Source: JALYNX01 sp963724825 | Lineage (GTDB): Bacteria; Actinomycetota; Acidimicrobiia; Spongiisociales; ZC4RG35 | Assembly: GCA_963724825.1 (NCBI GenBank) | Contig: CAVRWT010000005.1 | Coordinates: 124,001 to 188,000 of the forward strand | DNA: 64,000 nucleotides | Direction of reading: 5' to 3' | Shown: piece after piece, positions 1-9,592 of the stretch | How positions within the stretch are numbered: the first letter of the stretch is position 1 | Layout of the letters: each line of letters starts with the position of its first letter | Position numbers and translations under genes: made by a program | Notes under the pieces: generated by a model | Told to the model about the DNA's origin: nothing | The model's input: the letters and a program-made list of their open reading frames with translations, nothing else | Databases searched by the model: none

Positions 1-608
1 TCCTCGATCACCTCGTCAGGGTCGATGCCGACATCCACCATCTCCTCACCACCATCGACCTCACACCACGACGCGATCAGCCCGGCGGTCATCTCAGGGT
101 GGAACTGGACGGCGAGGTTCTTCCCCGATTGGAAAGCCTGCAGGCCCGAGGCGTTGCGAGCCAATTCGATCGCGCCAGGAGGAAGGGTGAACTCGTCATG
201 GTGATACTGAAACCAGGGCCCGCCGGCGATCTCGTCGACCTGAGATTCGATGCTCACCCAGCCATATTCCGGGCGGCTCGCCCGAGTGACCTTCCCCCCC
301 ATCGCAGCGGACATCGCTTGTGCGCCGAAACAGATGCCGAGAATGGGCACACCGGAACTGGCCTGGCGCCGGATGAATTCGAGCTCGGGGCCGACCCAGC
401 CCTGCAGCCGGTCCTCGTACACCGACCAAGGCGAGCCCATCAGGACCACCAGGTCGTGCCCGTTTTCCGGGAAGGTCGCCGTCACCTCCGGATGATTGAT
501 GTCCTCGACGACGACGAAAGGCTCGAGTCGGGCGCCGCGCCGTTCCAGATGCTCGCCCACCCGATCGGGAGTCGAGAGCGGGTCGTGTTCGATGACGAGA
601 GCCCGCAT
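1..608 (-). CDS. Class I glutamine amidotransferase-like protein (3' end outside window)
   Basis: Read leftward and cut by the window edge; about 202 residues are visible. The nucleophile is Cys93 in ILGICFGAQ and the catalytic His is His170 in VQFHPEMT, both typical of stand-alone class I amidotransferases and gamma-glutamyl hydrolases. It is divergent from a glutamine-synthetase-like ligase. In gamma-glutamylation pathways for amines and polyamines, a PuuA-like ligase and a PuuD-like class I amidohydrolase act at opposite ends, so the pairing suggests that kind of role; this is inference. The ATG at 608 has no Shine-Dalgarno sequence and lies 6 nt after TAAACT, so the transcript is probably leaderless. 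A GuaA-like protein of unknown substrate is the alternative. Confidence 0.85.
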   Translation of the reverse strand, partial: MRALVIEHDPLSTPDRVGEHLERRGARLEPFVVVEDINHPEVTATFPENGHDLVVLMGSPWSVYEDRLQGWVGPELEFIRRQASSGVPILGICFGAQAMSAAMGGKVTRASRPEYGWVSIESQVDEIAGGPWFQYHHDEFTLPPGAIELARNASGLQAFQSGKNLAVQFHPEMTAGLIASWCEVDGGEEMVDVGIDPDEVIE

Positions 609-614
609 CTATTG

Positions 615-646
615 AGTTTATCAATGCGACCCGTTGATACTGTCAC
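615..646 (-). promoter_or_regulatory. Promoter with inverted repeat for the amidotransferase gene
   Basis: On the minus strand GTGACA (646-641) is followed by a TGATAA/TAAACT -10 region, with TAAACT (620-615) 6 nt before the ATG. The inverted repeat TATCAA (619-624) and TTGATA (634-639), arms 9 nt apart, overlaps the -10 region and could be an operator in this divergent control region. Predicted from sequence only. Confidence 0.4.
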
Positions 647-681
647 CGACCGCGAGAGCACACGCCCGTCCGGCGCCGAGC

Positions 682-697
682 AGGAGGCAGCCTTCTG
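682..697 (+). promoter_or_regulatory. Shine-Dalgarno sequence that sets a CTG start
   Basis: A perfect AGGAGG (682-687) lies 7 nt before CTG (695-697). CTG is the only plausible start in the open frame between the stop at 635-637 and the conserved N-terminal motif of the downstream glutamine synthetase family protein. The next GTG, at 806, would delete that motif. Confidence 0.65.
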
Positions 698-1981
698 AGT
701 GACAACAGCTACGACCGGGTTCGCTTCCTCTGGCCTGACCATCTCGGTCTCGCCCGTGGCAAGTACCTGTCCGGGCAACGGGCGGCCGAGGGAAGCAACC
801 ACTGCGTGGCTCTCTTCTCCCTTCAACTGAACCGGGTGGAAGTCGCCCACCCCGGTGCCCATCTCGAAAGCCATCCGGATGTCGAAGCCCGATTCTCGCT
901 CGACGACGTGAGACCGGGCTGGGAAAAGGGAACCGGTGTGGTCGTGGCATCGATCACCAAAGATGGGACCCCGGTCGAGCTTGCCCCTCGGTCGATTCTG
1001 GAGAGAGTGATCGGCGAATGGGAGGAGCTGGGACTGAGTCCGATGATCGGATTCGAGTTGGAGGCATTCCTCTTCGAACCCGACGGCAATCGTGGATGGC
1101 GACCAATCCACACCCCAGGCTCATATGCGTACGGCACCGGCACCTCGATGGATCCCACGGGCACTATCGATGAGATCATGGAGACCGCGCTGGAGATGGG
1201 GTTGGAACTGGAGTCGGTCAACTCCGAGTACGACGACGGGCAGTTCGAGCTCACCCTCCGCTACGACAAGGCCCTGCAGGCGGCCGACGACGCCTTCCTC
1301 TTCAAGGTGATGGCCCGCGAGGTGGCTGCCAAACGCGGCTACCTGCTCTCCTTCCTCGGCAAACCCCTCACCGAGCGGGGAGGGAGCGGGATCCACGTCA
1401 ATTTCTCGCTGCTGGACAGAGACGGGAAGAACGCCTTCAGCGATGCAGAGGCACCCGACGGGTTGAGCGACTTGGCTCGGCACTGCATCGCCGGAATGGT
1501 TCACGATCACACCTCGATGACTGCTCTGGTGGCACCGACGGTCAATGCGTACAAGCGTCTCAGGCCGGGCTCGCTCAACGGCTACTACGCCAACTGGGGA
1601 GTCGATCATCGGGGGGTTGCCGTCCGGGTGCCACCTGCCGAGGGGTCAGGCACCAGGCTCGAACATCGATTGGCCGATGGCGCGACCTCGGTCCATGTGG
1701 CCGCGGCCGCCGCGCTCGTGGCTGCCCTGCGCGGCGTTCGCCTCGAGCTCGAGTGCCCACCGGCCGAGTCGCAGGATTGCATCACGGGTGCTGACGCCGA
1801 CATGATGGCTCCGCCCAGTCTGGGGGCCGCCCTGGATGCATTGGAGAGCGACAAGGAGTTCGTCGAGGCCTTCTCACCGGGCTACGTAGAGGGGTTCTTG
1901 GCGGTAAAGCGGGCGGAGTGGGATCGCTACATGGCACACACCACCGATTGGGAGCTCGAGGAGTACTTCCCCTACTACTGA
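695..1981 (+). CDS. Glutamine synthetase family protein (gamma-glutamyl ligase type), CTG start
   Basis: A 428-residue ATP-dependent ligase of the glutamine synthetase fold. From the CTG start the N-terminus reads MSDNSYDRVRFLWPDHLG followed by LARGKYL, the beta-grasp motif of GlnA-type and gamma-glutamylpolyamine ligases. The catalytic domain has GGSGIHVNFSL, NAYKRLRPGS and VRVPPAEGSGTRLEHR. The usual DANPYL segment is replaced by ADGATSVHV, which argues for a non-ammonia substrate. Divergence from an amidotransferase points to amine, polyamine or amino-acid gamma-glutamylation rather than primary ammonia assimilation; the substrate is not predictable from sequence. The stop abuts the convergent glycosylase gene. 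Confidence 0.88.
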   Translation: MSDNSYDRVRFLWPDHLGLARGKYLSGQRAAEGSNHCVALFSLQLNRVEVAHPGAHLESHPDVEARFSLDDVRPGWEKGTGVVVASITKDGTPVELAPRSILERVIGEWEELGLSPMIGFELEAFLFEPDGNRGWRPIHTPGSYAYGTGTSMDPTGTIDEIMETALEMGLELESVNSEYDDGQFELTLRYDKALQAADDAFLFKVMAREVAAKRGYLLSFLGKPLTERGGSGIHVNFSLLDRDGKNAFSDAEAPDGLSDLARHCIAGMVHDHTSMTALVAPTVNAYKRLRPGSLNGYYANWGVDHRGVAVRVPPAEGSGTRLEHRLADGATSVHVAAAAALVAALRGVRLELECPPAESQDCITGADADMMAPPSLGAALDALESDKEFVEAFSPGYVEGFLAVKRAEWDRYMAHTTDWELEEYFPYY

Positions 1982-2867
1982 TCAGATCGTGGTGATGTCG
2001 CGGGGCGCCATACGCGGCCCGAACTTCGGCTCGTGGCCGAGGGTGTGCAGCAGCCGGACCACCCGCCCCCGTCTGCGGCCGGAATGGCTCGAGCAACTCC
2101 AACATCTCCTCGTCGCTGCCCCGGGGCCGACCGGTCATGTGACTCACCACGATGTGCTTGACGTGGAAGTCGCCAACCTCCACCTGGTCGGGGTCGCCGT
2201 GGGAGACCATCAAGGTCTTGGCGACAGTCCACGGGCCCACGCCGATGTGACGCTCGAGGATGGGTGCCGCCATAGCCGGAGACTGGCTGGCCGACGCCTC
2301 GATCGAGGTGAAGTCACGCGACACCCGGCGCAGGACATCGGCCCGCCTCTTCTCCAGATGCAGTTCGTGAAGGGCCCAGTAGGGCGCCGCCGCCATCTTC
2401 TCCGGATCCGGCGGCAGCAACAGGCCGGGGCGCGGTCCCGGCGCCGGATCGCCGTAGGCCCGCCTCAGGCCGCGCATCGCCGATGTGGCTTCGCTCCCGG
2501 TCACCTTTTGACCCACGATCGCCGCCACCAGCGCATCGAACACCAGGCCGGTACTGCCAAATCGCATCCCGGGGTGCCGGTGGTGGAGGTCTGACACCAG
2601 GGGATGATCGGTGCTGAAGAGGGTCGGATCATCGTTGAGGCCGCTGATCGCGCCGGCAGAGGCCAGCAGCCACCCTGCCCCCTCGCCCCAAGCCTCCCCG
2701 ATGACATGATCCCGGGTGCGGCGGATCCGAAGCGAGCCCGGCCCTTCCGGGGTCCGGGCGGTCAGCCACCACCCGTCGTCGGCAAACCAACCATGGAGGG
2801 GCCTCAAGGTGCTGCGCAGGTCGAGAGCCCCGGTGATGGGCAGTTCCACGGTCTCCACGATTGGCAT
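1982..2867 (-). CDS. DNA-3-methyladenine glycosylase/HhH-GPD protein, frameshifted near the 3' end
   Basis: Base-excision DNA glycosylase that removes alkylated bases. The core shows GQKVTGSEATSAMRGL, then the helix-hairpin-helix HIGVGPWTVAK and the catalytic Asp in EVGDFHVKH. The reading frame breaks at a run of five C on the plus strand (2066-2070). Removing one base gives the expected family ending RVVRLLHTLGHEPKFGPRM and a stop at 1982. With the base kept, the tail becomes unrelated sequence. An over-called homopolymer is the likeliest explanation. The start ATG at 2867 begins MPIVETVELP. A second HhH-GPD domain occurs in this window inside the SodX fusion at 18235. Confidence 0.8.
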
Positions 2868-2934
2868 GATCGTCCCCCGACGGGCATAGCCACGCATCCA
2901 GCGAGGTTCACGCCTCAGACAGAAGGGAATGTGA

Positions 2935-3483
2935 ATGGCAACGATCGCGATCGTGGGTGACGGTCCGGGTGGTCTCTCCGCAGGCCTGTTCCTGGCGAAG
3001 AACGGGCACGAGGTGACGATCTACGGGACCGACACGACCGCGATGAACTATGCGGAGCTCCACAATTACCTGGGGATCCCCGAGATCGCGGGAACCTCGT
3101 TCCAGCGGGTGGCCAAGCGCCAGGTCGCCGGCTTCGGCGCCACTCTCATCGAGGAAGAGGTCCTCTCGGTCGGAATCGACGACGGCTTTGTCGTCACCAC
3201 CGAGTCGGGCTCGATGACGGCTGACTACCTCATCCTCAGCGAGGGCAAGAACCCGGTCCTCGCCCGATCGCTGGGGTTGGCCGAGGACGGCACCGGCGCC
3301 ATCCAGGCCGACCGCGATTACAAGTCATCCGTCGATGGCGTCTACGTGGTCGGAAGATCGGCGCGACCCGAGCGGAGCCAGGCGATCATCTCGGCTGGGG
3401 CGGGCGCCACGGCCGCATTGGACATCCTGGCGCTCGAAGCCGGCAAGAACGTCCAGGACTGGGACTCCCCGGCGAAGGACTAG
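2935..3483 (+). CDS. Small FAD-dependent oxidoreductase (thioredoxin reductase-like)
   Basis: A 182-residue flavoprotein. It opens with a Rossmann FAD-binding motif, VGDGPGGLSAGLFLAKNG, and ends with the second FAD-contact segment DGVYVVGRSARPERSQAIISAGAGATAALDI, as in thioredoxin and ferredoxin reductases. The NADPH-binding insert and the CxxC redox pair of full-length thioredoxin reductase (about 310 residues) are missing, so it is a single-domain member that would need a partner or another electron donor. AGAAGGGA just before the ATG serves as ribosome-binding site. The gene stands alone before a histidine kinase; the substrate is unknown. Confidence 0.75.
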   Translation: MATIAIVGDGPGGLSAGLFLAKNGHEVTIYGTDTTAMNYAELHNYLGIPEIAGTSFQRVAKRQVAGFGATLIEEEVLSVGIDDGFVVTTESGSMTADYLILSEGKNPVLARSLGLAEDGTGAIQADRDYKSSVDGVYVVGRSARPERSQAIISAGAGATAALDILALEAGKNVQDWDSPAKD

Positions 3484-3540
3484 CCAGTCCCGGCTCTCCC
3501 CGATCAAGATTCAGGCTCGAGAGGCCGATCTATTGGGGAA

Positions 3541-4665
3541 ATGGACACACCTGTGGACCGACTCCAGGGTGAAATCGAAGCTCTCGTTTCGGCGGCCTCG
3601 GTCCCGATGCTGATCGCCGACTACTCCCCGATAATTGCCCGGTACGCAGGTCTCGATGTGTCCGAGATCGCCGACCGACTCGGGGACGAGGCGGAATTGA
3701 CGGAGTGTCTGCGCCTTCCAGTCCAGCTCGTGGCCAGCGACGAATGGGCGATGCTCTACGGGTTTCCCTTCGAAGATCAGGTCCCTGACCTGTTGACACG
3801 GCACTTCTCGGCGGACGGCTATCCCGAGCTTCGGATCGCCCTGATCGCCCAATTCCTCGCCCCATTCCAGGGGGTGACCTCGATCAAGAGCGAGCATCGC
3901 GCTCCGACTCTGGCCGGTGATGTGATGGTCCGCTCCCACTGGCAGGCCTCGTTGTCAAACGGCCAACCCGATTACTCGCGGGTCGTCATCGTCGACCTCG
4001 ACGTGAGCGAATGGCGGGCAACCGAGCGATCCCTCATGGAGGTCGTCGGCGCCAAGGAGCGTCTGATGGCGGTCATCGCCCACGAGTTGCGCAACCCCCT
4101 CGCTGCGGTGGTTGGCTTCAACTCGATCCTCACCTCGGACTGGGAGGCGCTCGATGACGACGCCCGATACGAGATGGTCACCGAGATCGGCCTCCAACTC
4201 GGCGATGTCTGCACCCTGCTCGACGATTTCCTGGTCGGAAGCCAGGAGGCGATCCGGGTCGCACTTCAGGATGTGGCCCTGGCTGAGATCTTCGACAGTG
4301 TCGACCTCATAGGCGTGAGTGCAGAGATCGACCCGGCCTTGATCGTTCGCGGCGATCCGGTCCGGATTCGCCAGATCATGCGAAACCTCCTCCGCAACGC
4401 CTTGCGATACGGGGGCCCCCACATCCGCCTCGGCGCCCACAAAGAGGCGGGCCGGGTGGCGATCCTGGTGCTCGATGACGGCCCCGGGGTGTCTGCCGAA
4501 ATCGTGGACAATCTCTTCGAGCCGTTCGTCCATGGCGACAGCGTGGGGTCTCTGGGGCTCGGGCTCTCGGTCTCCCGTGGGCTGGCGAGGCAAATGGGTG
4601 GCGACGTCACCTATTTCCGCCACGGCCCATGGACCGTCTTCGAACTGGAGTTGGACGCCGGCTGA
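3541..4665 (+). CDS. Orphan sensor histidine kinase with PAS-like input region
   Basis: A 374-residue soluble kinase with no membrane segment. Residues 1-165 look like a divergent PAS-type sensory region. His181 lies in the H-box VIAHELRNPLAAV. The ATPase domain has the N-box QIMRNLLRNALRYG, G1 DDGPGVSAEI and G2 SLGLGLSVSRGLARQMGG. No response regulator is adjacent; the nearest receiver-only protein in the window is at 58827, too far away to assign as partner. The start ATG at 3541 has only a weak GGGGAA upstream. It ends 6 nt before the convergent xylulokinase gene. Confidence 0.85.
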   Translation: MDTPVDRLQGEIEALVSAASVPMLIADYSPIIARYAGLDVSEIADRLGDEAELTECLRLPVQLVASDEWAMLYGFPFEDQVPDLLTRHFSADGYPELRIALIAQFLAPFQGVTSIKSEHRAPTLAGDVMVRSHWQASLSNGQPDYSRVVIVDLDVSEWRATERSLMEVVGAKERLMAVIAHELRNPLAAVVGFNSILTSDWEALDDDARYEMVTEIGLQLGDVCTLLDDFLVGSQEAIRVALQDVALAEIFDSVDLIGVSAEIDPALIVRGDPVRIRQIMRNLLRNALRYGGPHIRLGAHKEAGRVAILVLDDGPGVSAEIVDNLFEPFVHGDSVGSLGLGLSVSRGLARQMGGDVTYFRHGPWTVFELELDAG

Positions 4666-4671
4666 CCCGGT

Positions 4672-6085
4672 CTAGGTCACGGCATCGCGGACTGCCCTGA
4701 TCCGCTCGAGAGCACCCGCTTGCCCGGTCCCCGGCTCGACCATCGGTCCCCGGAGGGTCGCCCATTGCTCGGCGATGTCAGAGCACGAAGCTCCGGTCAG
4801 CATCGAGGCCGCCTGGATGGCCGCCCCCAGGGCCACCGGTTCATCGGTGTCCGGTACCAGCAGAGCCCGCTGAGACATGTCGGCCATGACCCTCTGCCAG
4901 GCTTTTCCCCTGGCTCCACCGCCGATGAGGATCAGCGGTGCGTCGGCCGGTATTCCTGAACCTGCCGTTGAGATGGCCGACATCGCCTCGAGTAACGAGG
5001 CGGCGGCTCCCTGATAGGCGGCGAGCAGTATCTCCTCGGGGCGAGTGGTGTGACGGAGGCCATGGATGCTTCCCGCTGCCTCGGGAAGATTCGGAGTCCG
5101 CTCGCCATCGAGATAGGGCAGAACCACAACCTCGGTGTCGTCGGCTATCTGCTCCCGATCCAGGCCGAGCCAGGCGGCAAAACGATCCACCGCCAGGGTG
5201 CAGTTGAGAGTCGCGGCGAGCGGGAGAAATCCCTTGTCGGCGGTGGCGAACCCGGCCACCACCCCGGTGGGATCGACGATTCTGCTCTCGGACACCGCAT
5301 AGATCGTGCCCGAAGTCCCCAGGCTCACGACAGGGTGCCCGGGTCGCAGCCCGAGCCCGAGAGCCGCCCCCATGTTGTCGCCAGTCCCCCCTGCCAACGG
5401 AGTGCCCGCCGGCACGCCGGTCGCAGCGGAGGCTTCCTCGGTGACCGTCCCGGCCGACTCCCCAGGTGGGACGATGCTCGGGAGCAATGCCCCGTCGAGG
5501 CCGGCCAGACCGAGGGCCTCTGCCGAGTACTGCTCGGTGGCGGAGGACCACCACCCCGTGCCCTGAGGCGTCACCCCGATCGGTGGCGGCAGACCCGGTG
5601 AGCCGGAAGTTCATGTAGTCGTGGGGAAGCATGACCCGACGCGCCGCCTCGGCGATCGCAGGCTCGTTCTCGGTCAGCCAAACCCACTTCGTGATCGTGA
5701 ACGAGGCCACCGGCACCACCCCGATCCGATCGGCCCAGGCCTCGGCGCCCCATTGCTCCTTCAGTTGTTGGGCTTGAGCCGCGGAGCGGACGTCGTTCCA
5801 CAACATTGCGGGGCGGAGCGGCTCGTCTTGACCGTCGAGAACCACCAGGCCGTGCTGCTGGCCTCCGATCGACAGGGCCGTGATCTCGGCAGCCATCCCG
5901 GTCGCTGACATCGCCTGGCCAAGGGCGTCCCACCAGACTCTCGGATCTGTCTCCCGGGCACCCCCGGTCCCGCTGACTTCATGGTTGGCCCGGCCCGACG
6001 CCACGATTTCCCCGGTGTCGACCTCGACCACCAGCACCTTGGTGGATTGGGTGGAGCAATCCACCCCGGCGACCAAGCCCGCCAT
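4672..6085 (-). CDS. xylB: Xylulokinase-like FGGY carbohydrate kinase, frameshifted
   Basis: FGGY kinase that phosphorylates a pentulose such as D-xylulose with ATP. The N-terminal half has GVDCSTQSTKVLVVE and SIGGQQHGLVVLD. The C-terminal half has GGTGDNMGAALGLGL, the nucleotide-binding SLGTSGTIY, and LILIGGGARGKAWQRV. The two halves are in different frames; removing one base from the CCC at 5561-5563 (GGG on the coding strand) joins DRGDASG to TGWWSSATEQ in register, as the family requires. The start ATG overlaps the stop of the upstream dehydrogenase (TGATG), so the two are co-translated in one sugar-use operon. Substrate specificity within the family is inferred. Confidence 0.82.
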
Positions 6086-7078
6086 CAGGTGACCAGAGCG
6101 TTGGCGACGATCCGTTCCATCACCACGAGGTTGGCAACTGCATCCCGGGGGTCGGTCGGAACCGGGGTGTCGTCGCGGATCGCCCGCGAGAATCCATCGG
6201 CTTGGATCCCGTACTGGTCGGCAGCAGGGAATTCGTGGACCTGGATCTGCGGGGCAACCGGCGGGTCCCCACCTGCGATGTGGAGCAGGCGAGTCGGGCG
6301 GTCGGGCGGGATGTTGAACGGGATCTCGACTTCGATGCGGCCTTCGGTCCCGACAATCGAGACACTCTGCTTGTCTTCGATCTGCGTCGAACAGGTGAAG
6401 GTCGCATGACGCCCTCCGAAGTCGAGCACGGCGGACGTGACCGCGTCGGTGCCGAAGTCGGGATCGCGGAGGATGGAGGACTTGACCGCGGTCGGCTCGG
6501 CGCCGAAGAGCAATCGGGCCACATTCACCGGGTAGCACCCGACGTCCATCAACGCCCCACCACCAAAGTCGGCGATGTTCCGGATGTTGGACGGATCGAC
6601 GTTTCGATATGAGAAGAAGGACTGGACGGCGACCAGGTCGCCGATCACCCCGGTGTCGACCATGCGTTTCGCTTCGACCCACAATGGGTGGAGGCGATAC
6701 ATGAAGGCCTCCATGAACTTGACCCCGGCCCGATCGCAGGCCTCGATCATGTGCCGCGCCTGATCGCTGCTCATCGCCACCGGCTTCTCACAGAGGACGT
6801 GCTTGCCGGCCTCGGCCGCCTTCTCGGTCCACTCGGCGTGGAGATGGTTGGGAAGCGGGATGTACACCGCCTCGATCTCCGGATCGGCGAGCAGCGCTTC
6901 ATAGGAGGGGTAGGCCTTTTCGATTCCCAGCGACGGCTGCCGCCTCCTCGGCCTTGCCTTCCGAACGGGATGCGATGGCACGAACCGGGCTCAACTCCGA
7001 GCCTTGCATGGCGGGAATCACCTTGTGCACCGCGATCCCGGCCACGCCGAGCACTCCCCAGGACACCGGCTCGGTCAT
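6085..7078 (-). CDS. Gfo/Idh/MocA family NAD(P)-dependent oxidoreductase, frameshifted near the 5' end
   Basis: Sugar or inositol dehydrogenase-like protein. The first frame starts at ATG 7078 and reads MTEPVSWGVLGVAGIAVHKV, a Rossmann start typical of the family. The second continues with AYPSYEALLADPEIEAVYI and VLCEKPVAMS, the conserved EKP motif with its catalytic-region Lys. One extra base between about 6921 and 6945 separates them. A GAGAG ribosome-binding site precedes the start. The next gene is a xylulokinase with overlapping start and stop codons, so oxidation of a pentose or pentitol followed by phosphorylation is a plausible pathway. The exact substrate is not shown by the sequence. 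Confidence 0.8.
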
Positions 7079-7148
7079 TGCGAAGGCTCTCTTTCCTCGA
7101 CAGTCGGAAGCCGGCAGGCTAACGAAACAACCCCTGCGAGAGAGAGTG

Positions 7149-7793
7149 CTAGACCGCGGGCGCCTCGACTGTCCCCGCCGAGCCCACCTCGGTGATGGTG
7201 GTGGTCACGTCGGCGAGGTCGGATCCCGACTGTGCCTGGTACCGGATCTGCGTCACCTGGCCGTCGGTCAGCGTGATGGTCACCCTGGTGCCTGCCACCG
7301 GGCCGGCCGCGGGGCCCAATGTGGCCAGGACCGCCAGGAGGCCGGCGTTGGAGGACTCGAGTGCGAAATCGCTGGCGTCGGTGAGACCGGCCAAGGGGGC
7401 GCCTGCCGGGGCCTCCCCTTCCAGAACTGCCCACTCATCGTCGGGACCGGTCACCCATTCGCCCTCAGGTGTCCTCACATACGAAACCTCAGAGGTGCCG
7501 GTGGTGATGGTTGCCGCAACCGATTCACCGTCCACGACTCCTGCAATCGTCGTGACCACCTGGTCCCCGACCGTCACCACCGACTCGAAGCGATAGTTGG
7601 GCGAGGTCGCGGCCAGGGCCGCCGCAAACTCTCCGGCGACGTCGATGGCCTGGGTTGAAGTGGTCGTGGCCGGAGCGGTAGAGGTTGTGGCGACCGTGGT
7701 CGTAGTTGCAACGAGGCTCGTCGAGGTGGCCACGCCCCCTGTAGTGGAGCACGCCACCACGAGGGCCAGAAGCGGCCGGAGGGCCCAGTTCAT
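7149..7793 (-). CDS. Lipoprotein with Thr/Ser-rich linker, function unknown
   Basis: About 214 residues. The start at 7793 is chosen because GGAGGG precedes it and the product then opens with a lipoprotein signal, MNWALRPLLALVVAC, with Cys15 as the acylation site. A long Thr/Ser linker follows, then a beta-rich domain of about 150 residues (VVTVGDQVVTTIAGVVDG ... VTITLTDGQVTQIRY) reminiscent of LolA/LppX-like lipid-carrier lipoproteins. That resemblance is only in composition and strand pattern. It lies downstream of another exported protein on the same strand and has no recognisable catalytic motif. Confidence 0.65.
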   Translation of the reverse strand: MNWALRPLLALVVACSTTGGVATSTSLVATTTTVATTSTAPATTTSTQAIDVAGEFAAALAATSPNYRFESVVTVGDQVVTTIAGVVDGESVAATITTGTSEVSYVRTPEGEWVTGPDDEWAVLEGEAPAGAPLAGLTDASDFALESSNAGLLAVLATLGPAAGPVAGTRVTITLTDGQVTQIRYQAQSGSDLADVTTTITEVGSAGTVEAPAV

Positions 7794-7827
7794 GGGCCCT
7801 CCGACAGACTGGCGTGAGCCAGGTTTT

Positions 7828-8755
7828 TCAAACATTCGCCTCAGCCTTCTCCGTCATCATCGCCGCCACCGTGACGACCACCATCGTGTCGTCGCCGTCC
7901 TCGTGGTCACGTCGATTCTCACGGTCATGGTCCCGCTCCTCGTGGTCGCGCGAGTCCCAGTGACTTCCCTGACTCCTCGGCGGCGCCGACCTGGTTGTCA
8001 TCGTCGTCACCATGGTCGCGGTCTCCGTCGCCCCAGCCGCATCGGACGTGGTTCTTGGAATCGAGGGTCACGGCCAATTTCACCTTCAGCACACCCTCGT
8101 CGTCGAGACGGGTCGAAGCCAGGAAGCTGACGCGGGCCTTGTTGTCTCCCGAGATCAGGGTGACCTTGATCCGGAACTTCGACTTCTCGTCGGAGGTCTT
8201 GATCTTGGGCTCGCTGACCTCGGCGGTCACACCGTCGGGAAGCGTGATGTCACCAATGGTGATCGAGGGGACGTTGCCGTCGAAGGCCACCGTGTAGGGG
8301 ATGGTCACAACACCGGTACCAAACACATCTGCGGACCAGGATCCGGGCCCGGTCACGTCCGCGGTGGCATCCGCGGTGACGGTCGTCTTCACGCCGCCTG
8401 CGGTTGCGTCGTCGCCTTTGCCCTTCGAGTATGACTTGACGACCACCTGGGTGTCTCCGTCGGCGAGGAGGAACACGACTTTGTGGTCGCCCTCCTTGAC
8501 GATCGTGGCGCCGGACGGATCCAGGGCCACTTCGGTGATGACGCCGGCCGCGTCACGGGTCAGCGACACCGTGAGACCCGAGCCCAGCACCGGGAGCACC
8601 GAAGTCACCTGGGTAACCGGGGGGACGGGGGTCGTTGTGGTGGTTGTCTCTTCCGTGGTGTCGGTCTCGGCCTGGGCGATCCCGGGCAGGGTTGCCATGA
8701 GGGTCAGCACCAGGCCTGCGATGAGTGCCTTGGATCGGCCTCTGATTGTCAGCAT
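7828..8755 (-). CDS. Exported protein with Asp/His/Arg-rich C-terminal tail, frameshifted
   Basis: Starts MLTIRGRSKALIAGLVLTLM with signal peptidase site LPGIAQAE, then a Thr-rich linker and a domain of about 190 residues rich in beta strands. The frame is open to 7925, but removing one base from the CCC at 7967-7969 (tcaggg in the coding strand) continues into a highly charged tail, SHWDSRDHEERDHDRENRRD. A second shift near 7886-7890, one base missing, would give a Gly/Asp/His end with a stop at 7841; without it the frame stops at 7828. No family recognised. The tail resembles that of the neighbouring anti-sigma-like protein, suggesting a shared ligand such as a metal ion or mineral surface; this is inference. 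Confidence 0.55.
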
Positions 8756-8790
8756 TCGGTCTCCTTCTTTCGAGGGATGTTCAGTGGCGG

Positions 8791-9562
8791 TCAGTTCCGC
8801 CCCGTGGACGAGTCGTCGTCCGGAGATTCGTGGTCGTGTCGTTCCTCCTGTCGATCGCTTTCGTCGTGACCTCTGTGGTCGGAGTCGTCGTCGCGGGCTT
8901 CAGACCACCTGTCCGCCCGCGATTCGCGATCCCGATCACGAAATTCGTCATGCCGGTCCCCGTCGTGGTCGCCGTCGGACCGGTCCACGTCCTGGTCGAA
9001 CCCGGGAGGGGCTACGAATTCGTCACAGGCCGAATCGCGCTGCTTGCCTTCGAGGCCCCGTCCTCCGTCGGAGTCGCATGACAGCTGGTCGCTTCGTTCG
9101 CCTAACGGCCAGGAGGGGATGCTCTGAGGAAGGTTCTGCTTCGTTGACGGCAGGCGGTTCGACGGAATCTTCTGGTTCTTCAGGCATCGCCTCGGCGGCC
9201 GCCGGTTGACTCCAGGTGTCGACCTCGGGGTGGTCGACCGGTGCCGGATCGGAGAGCCGGGCATGGGGATAGGGAACTGAGATGGGCAGCGGCAGGACGC
9301 GTGCGGCGTCGGCTACCGCGGTCTGAATCGGATCGGGCAGCCCTCCGGCCATGGCAACACCACCGGTGCCCAGGGCTGTGACCATTGCCGTGGCAGCTGC
9401 AACCCAGCGCAATGTCCTCGAGCCGCTCACCAGCCCTCGGGCTGTGGCGGCGGCAATTGAGATGTGCCGTGAAGCAGTCACCTCGTCCGGCGCTACGGCC
9501 AGCTCGTCGACGAGCGCGGTCAGGAACCCTGCGACGTCGCGACTCTCTCCTGGGCGGTCCAT
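8791..9562 (-). CDS. Membrane anti-sigma-like protein with Asp/His/Arg-rich exported tail, frameshifted
   Basis: Immediately downstream of a sigma factor gene on the same strand. The N-terminal about 50 residues are cytoplasmic-type (VAGFLTALVDELAVAPDEV), followed by one membrane segment, WVAAATAMVTALGTGGVAMAGG, then LPDPIQTAVADAARVLPLP, a motif often seen in actinobacterial proteins paired with sigma factors (from memory). The first frame ends at 9023, but one extra base near 9105-9120 joins it to an open frame running to 8791 whose product is dominated by Asp, His, Arg and Glu (for example DRSDGDHDGDRHDEFRDRD). The tail would lie outside the cell, so it may sense a cation. Function is inferred from position and topology. 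Confidence 0.6.
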
Positions 9563-9592
9563 GCCAGGGAATCGTTGGGGAGCACTGAATCC

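Noticed and set aside
482..1111. Antisense open frame across the amidotransferase/ligase divide
   Set aside because: Its product has no family features and opposes two recognised genes.
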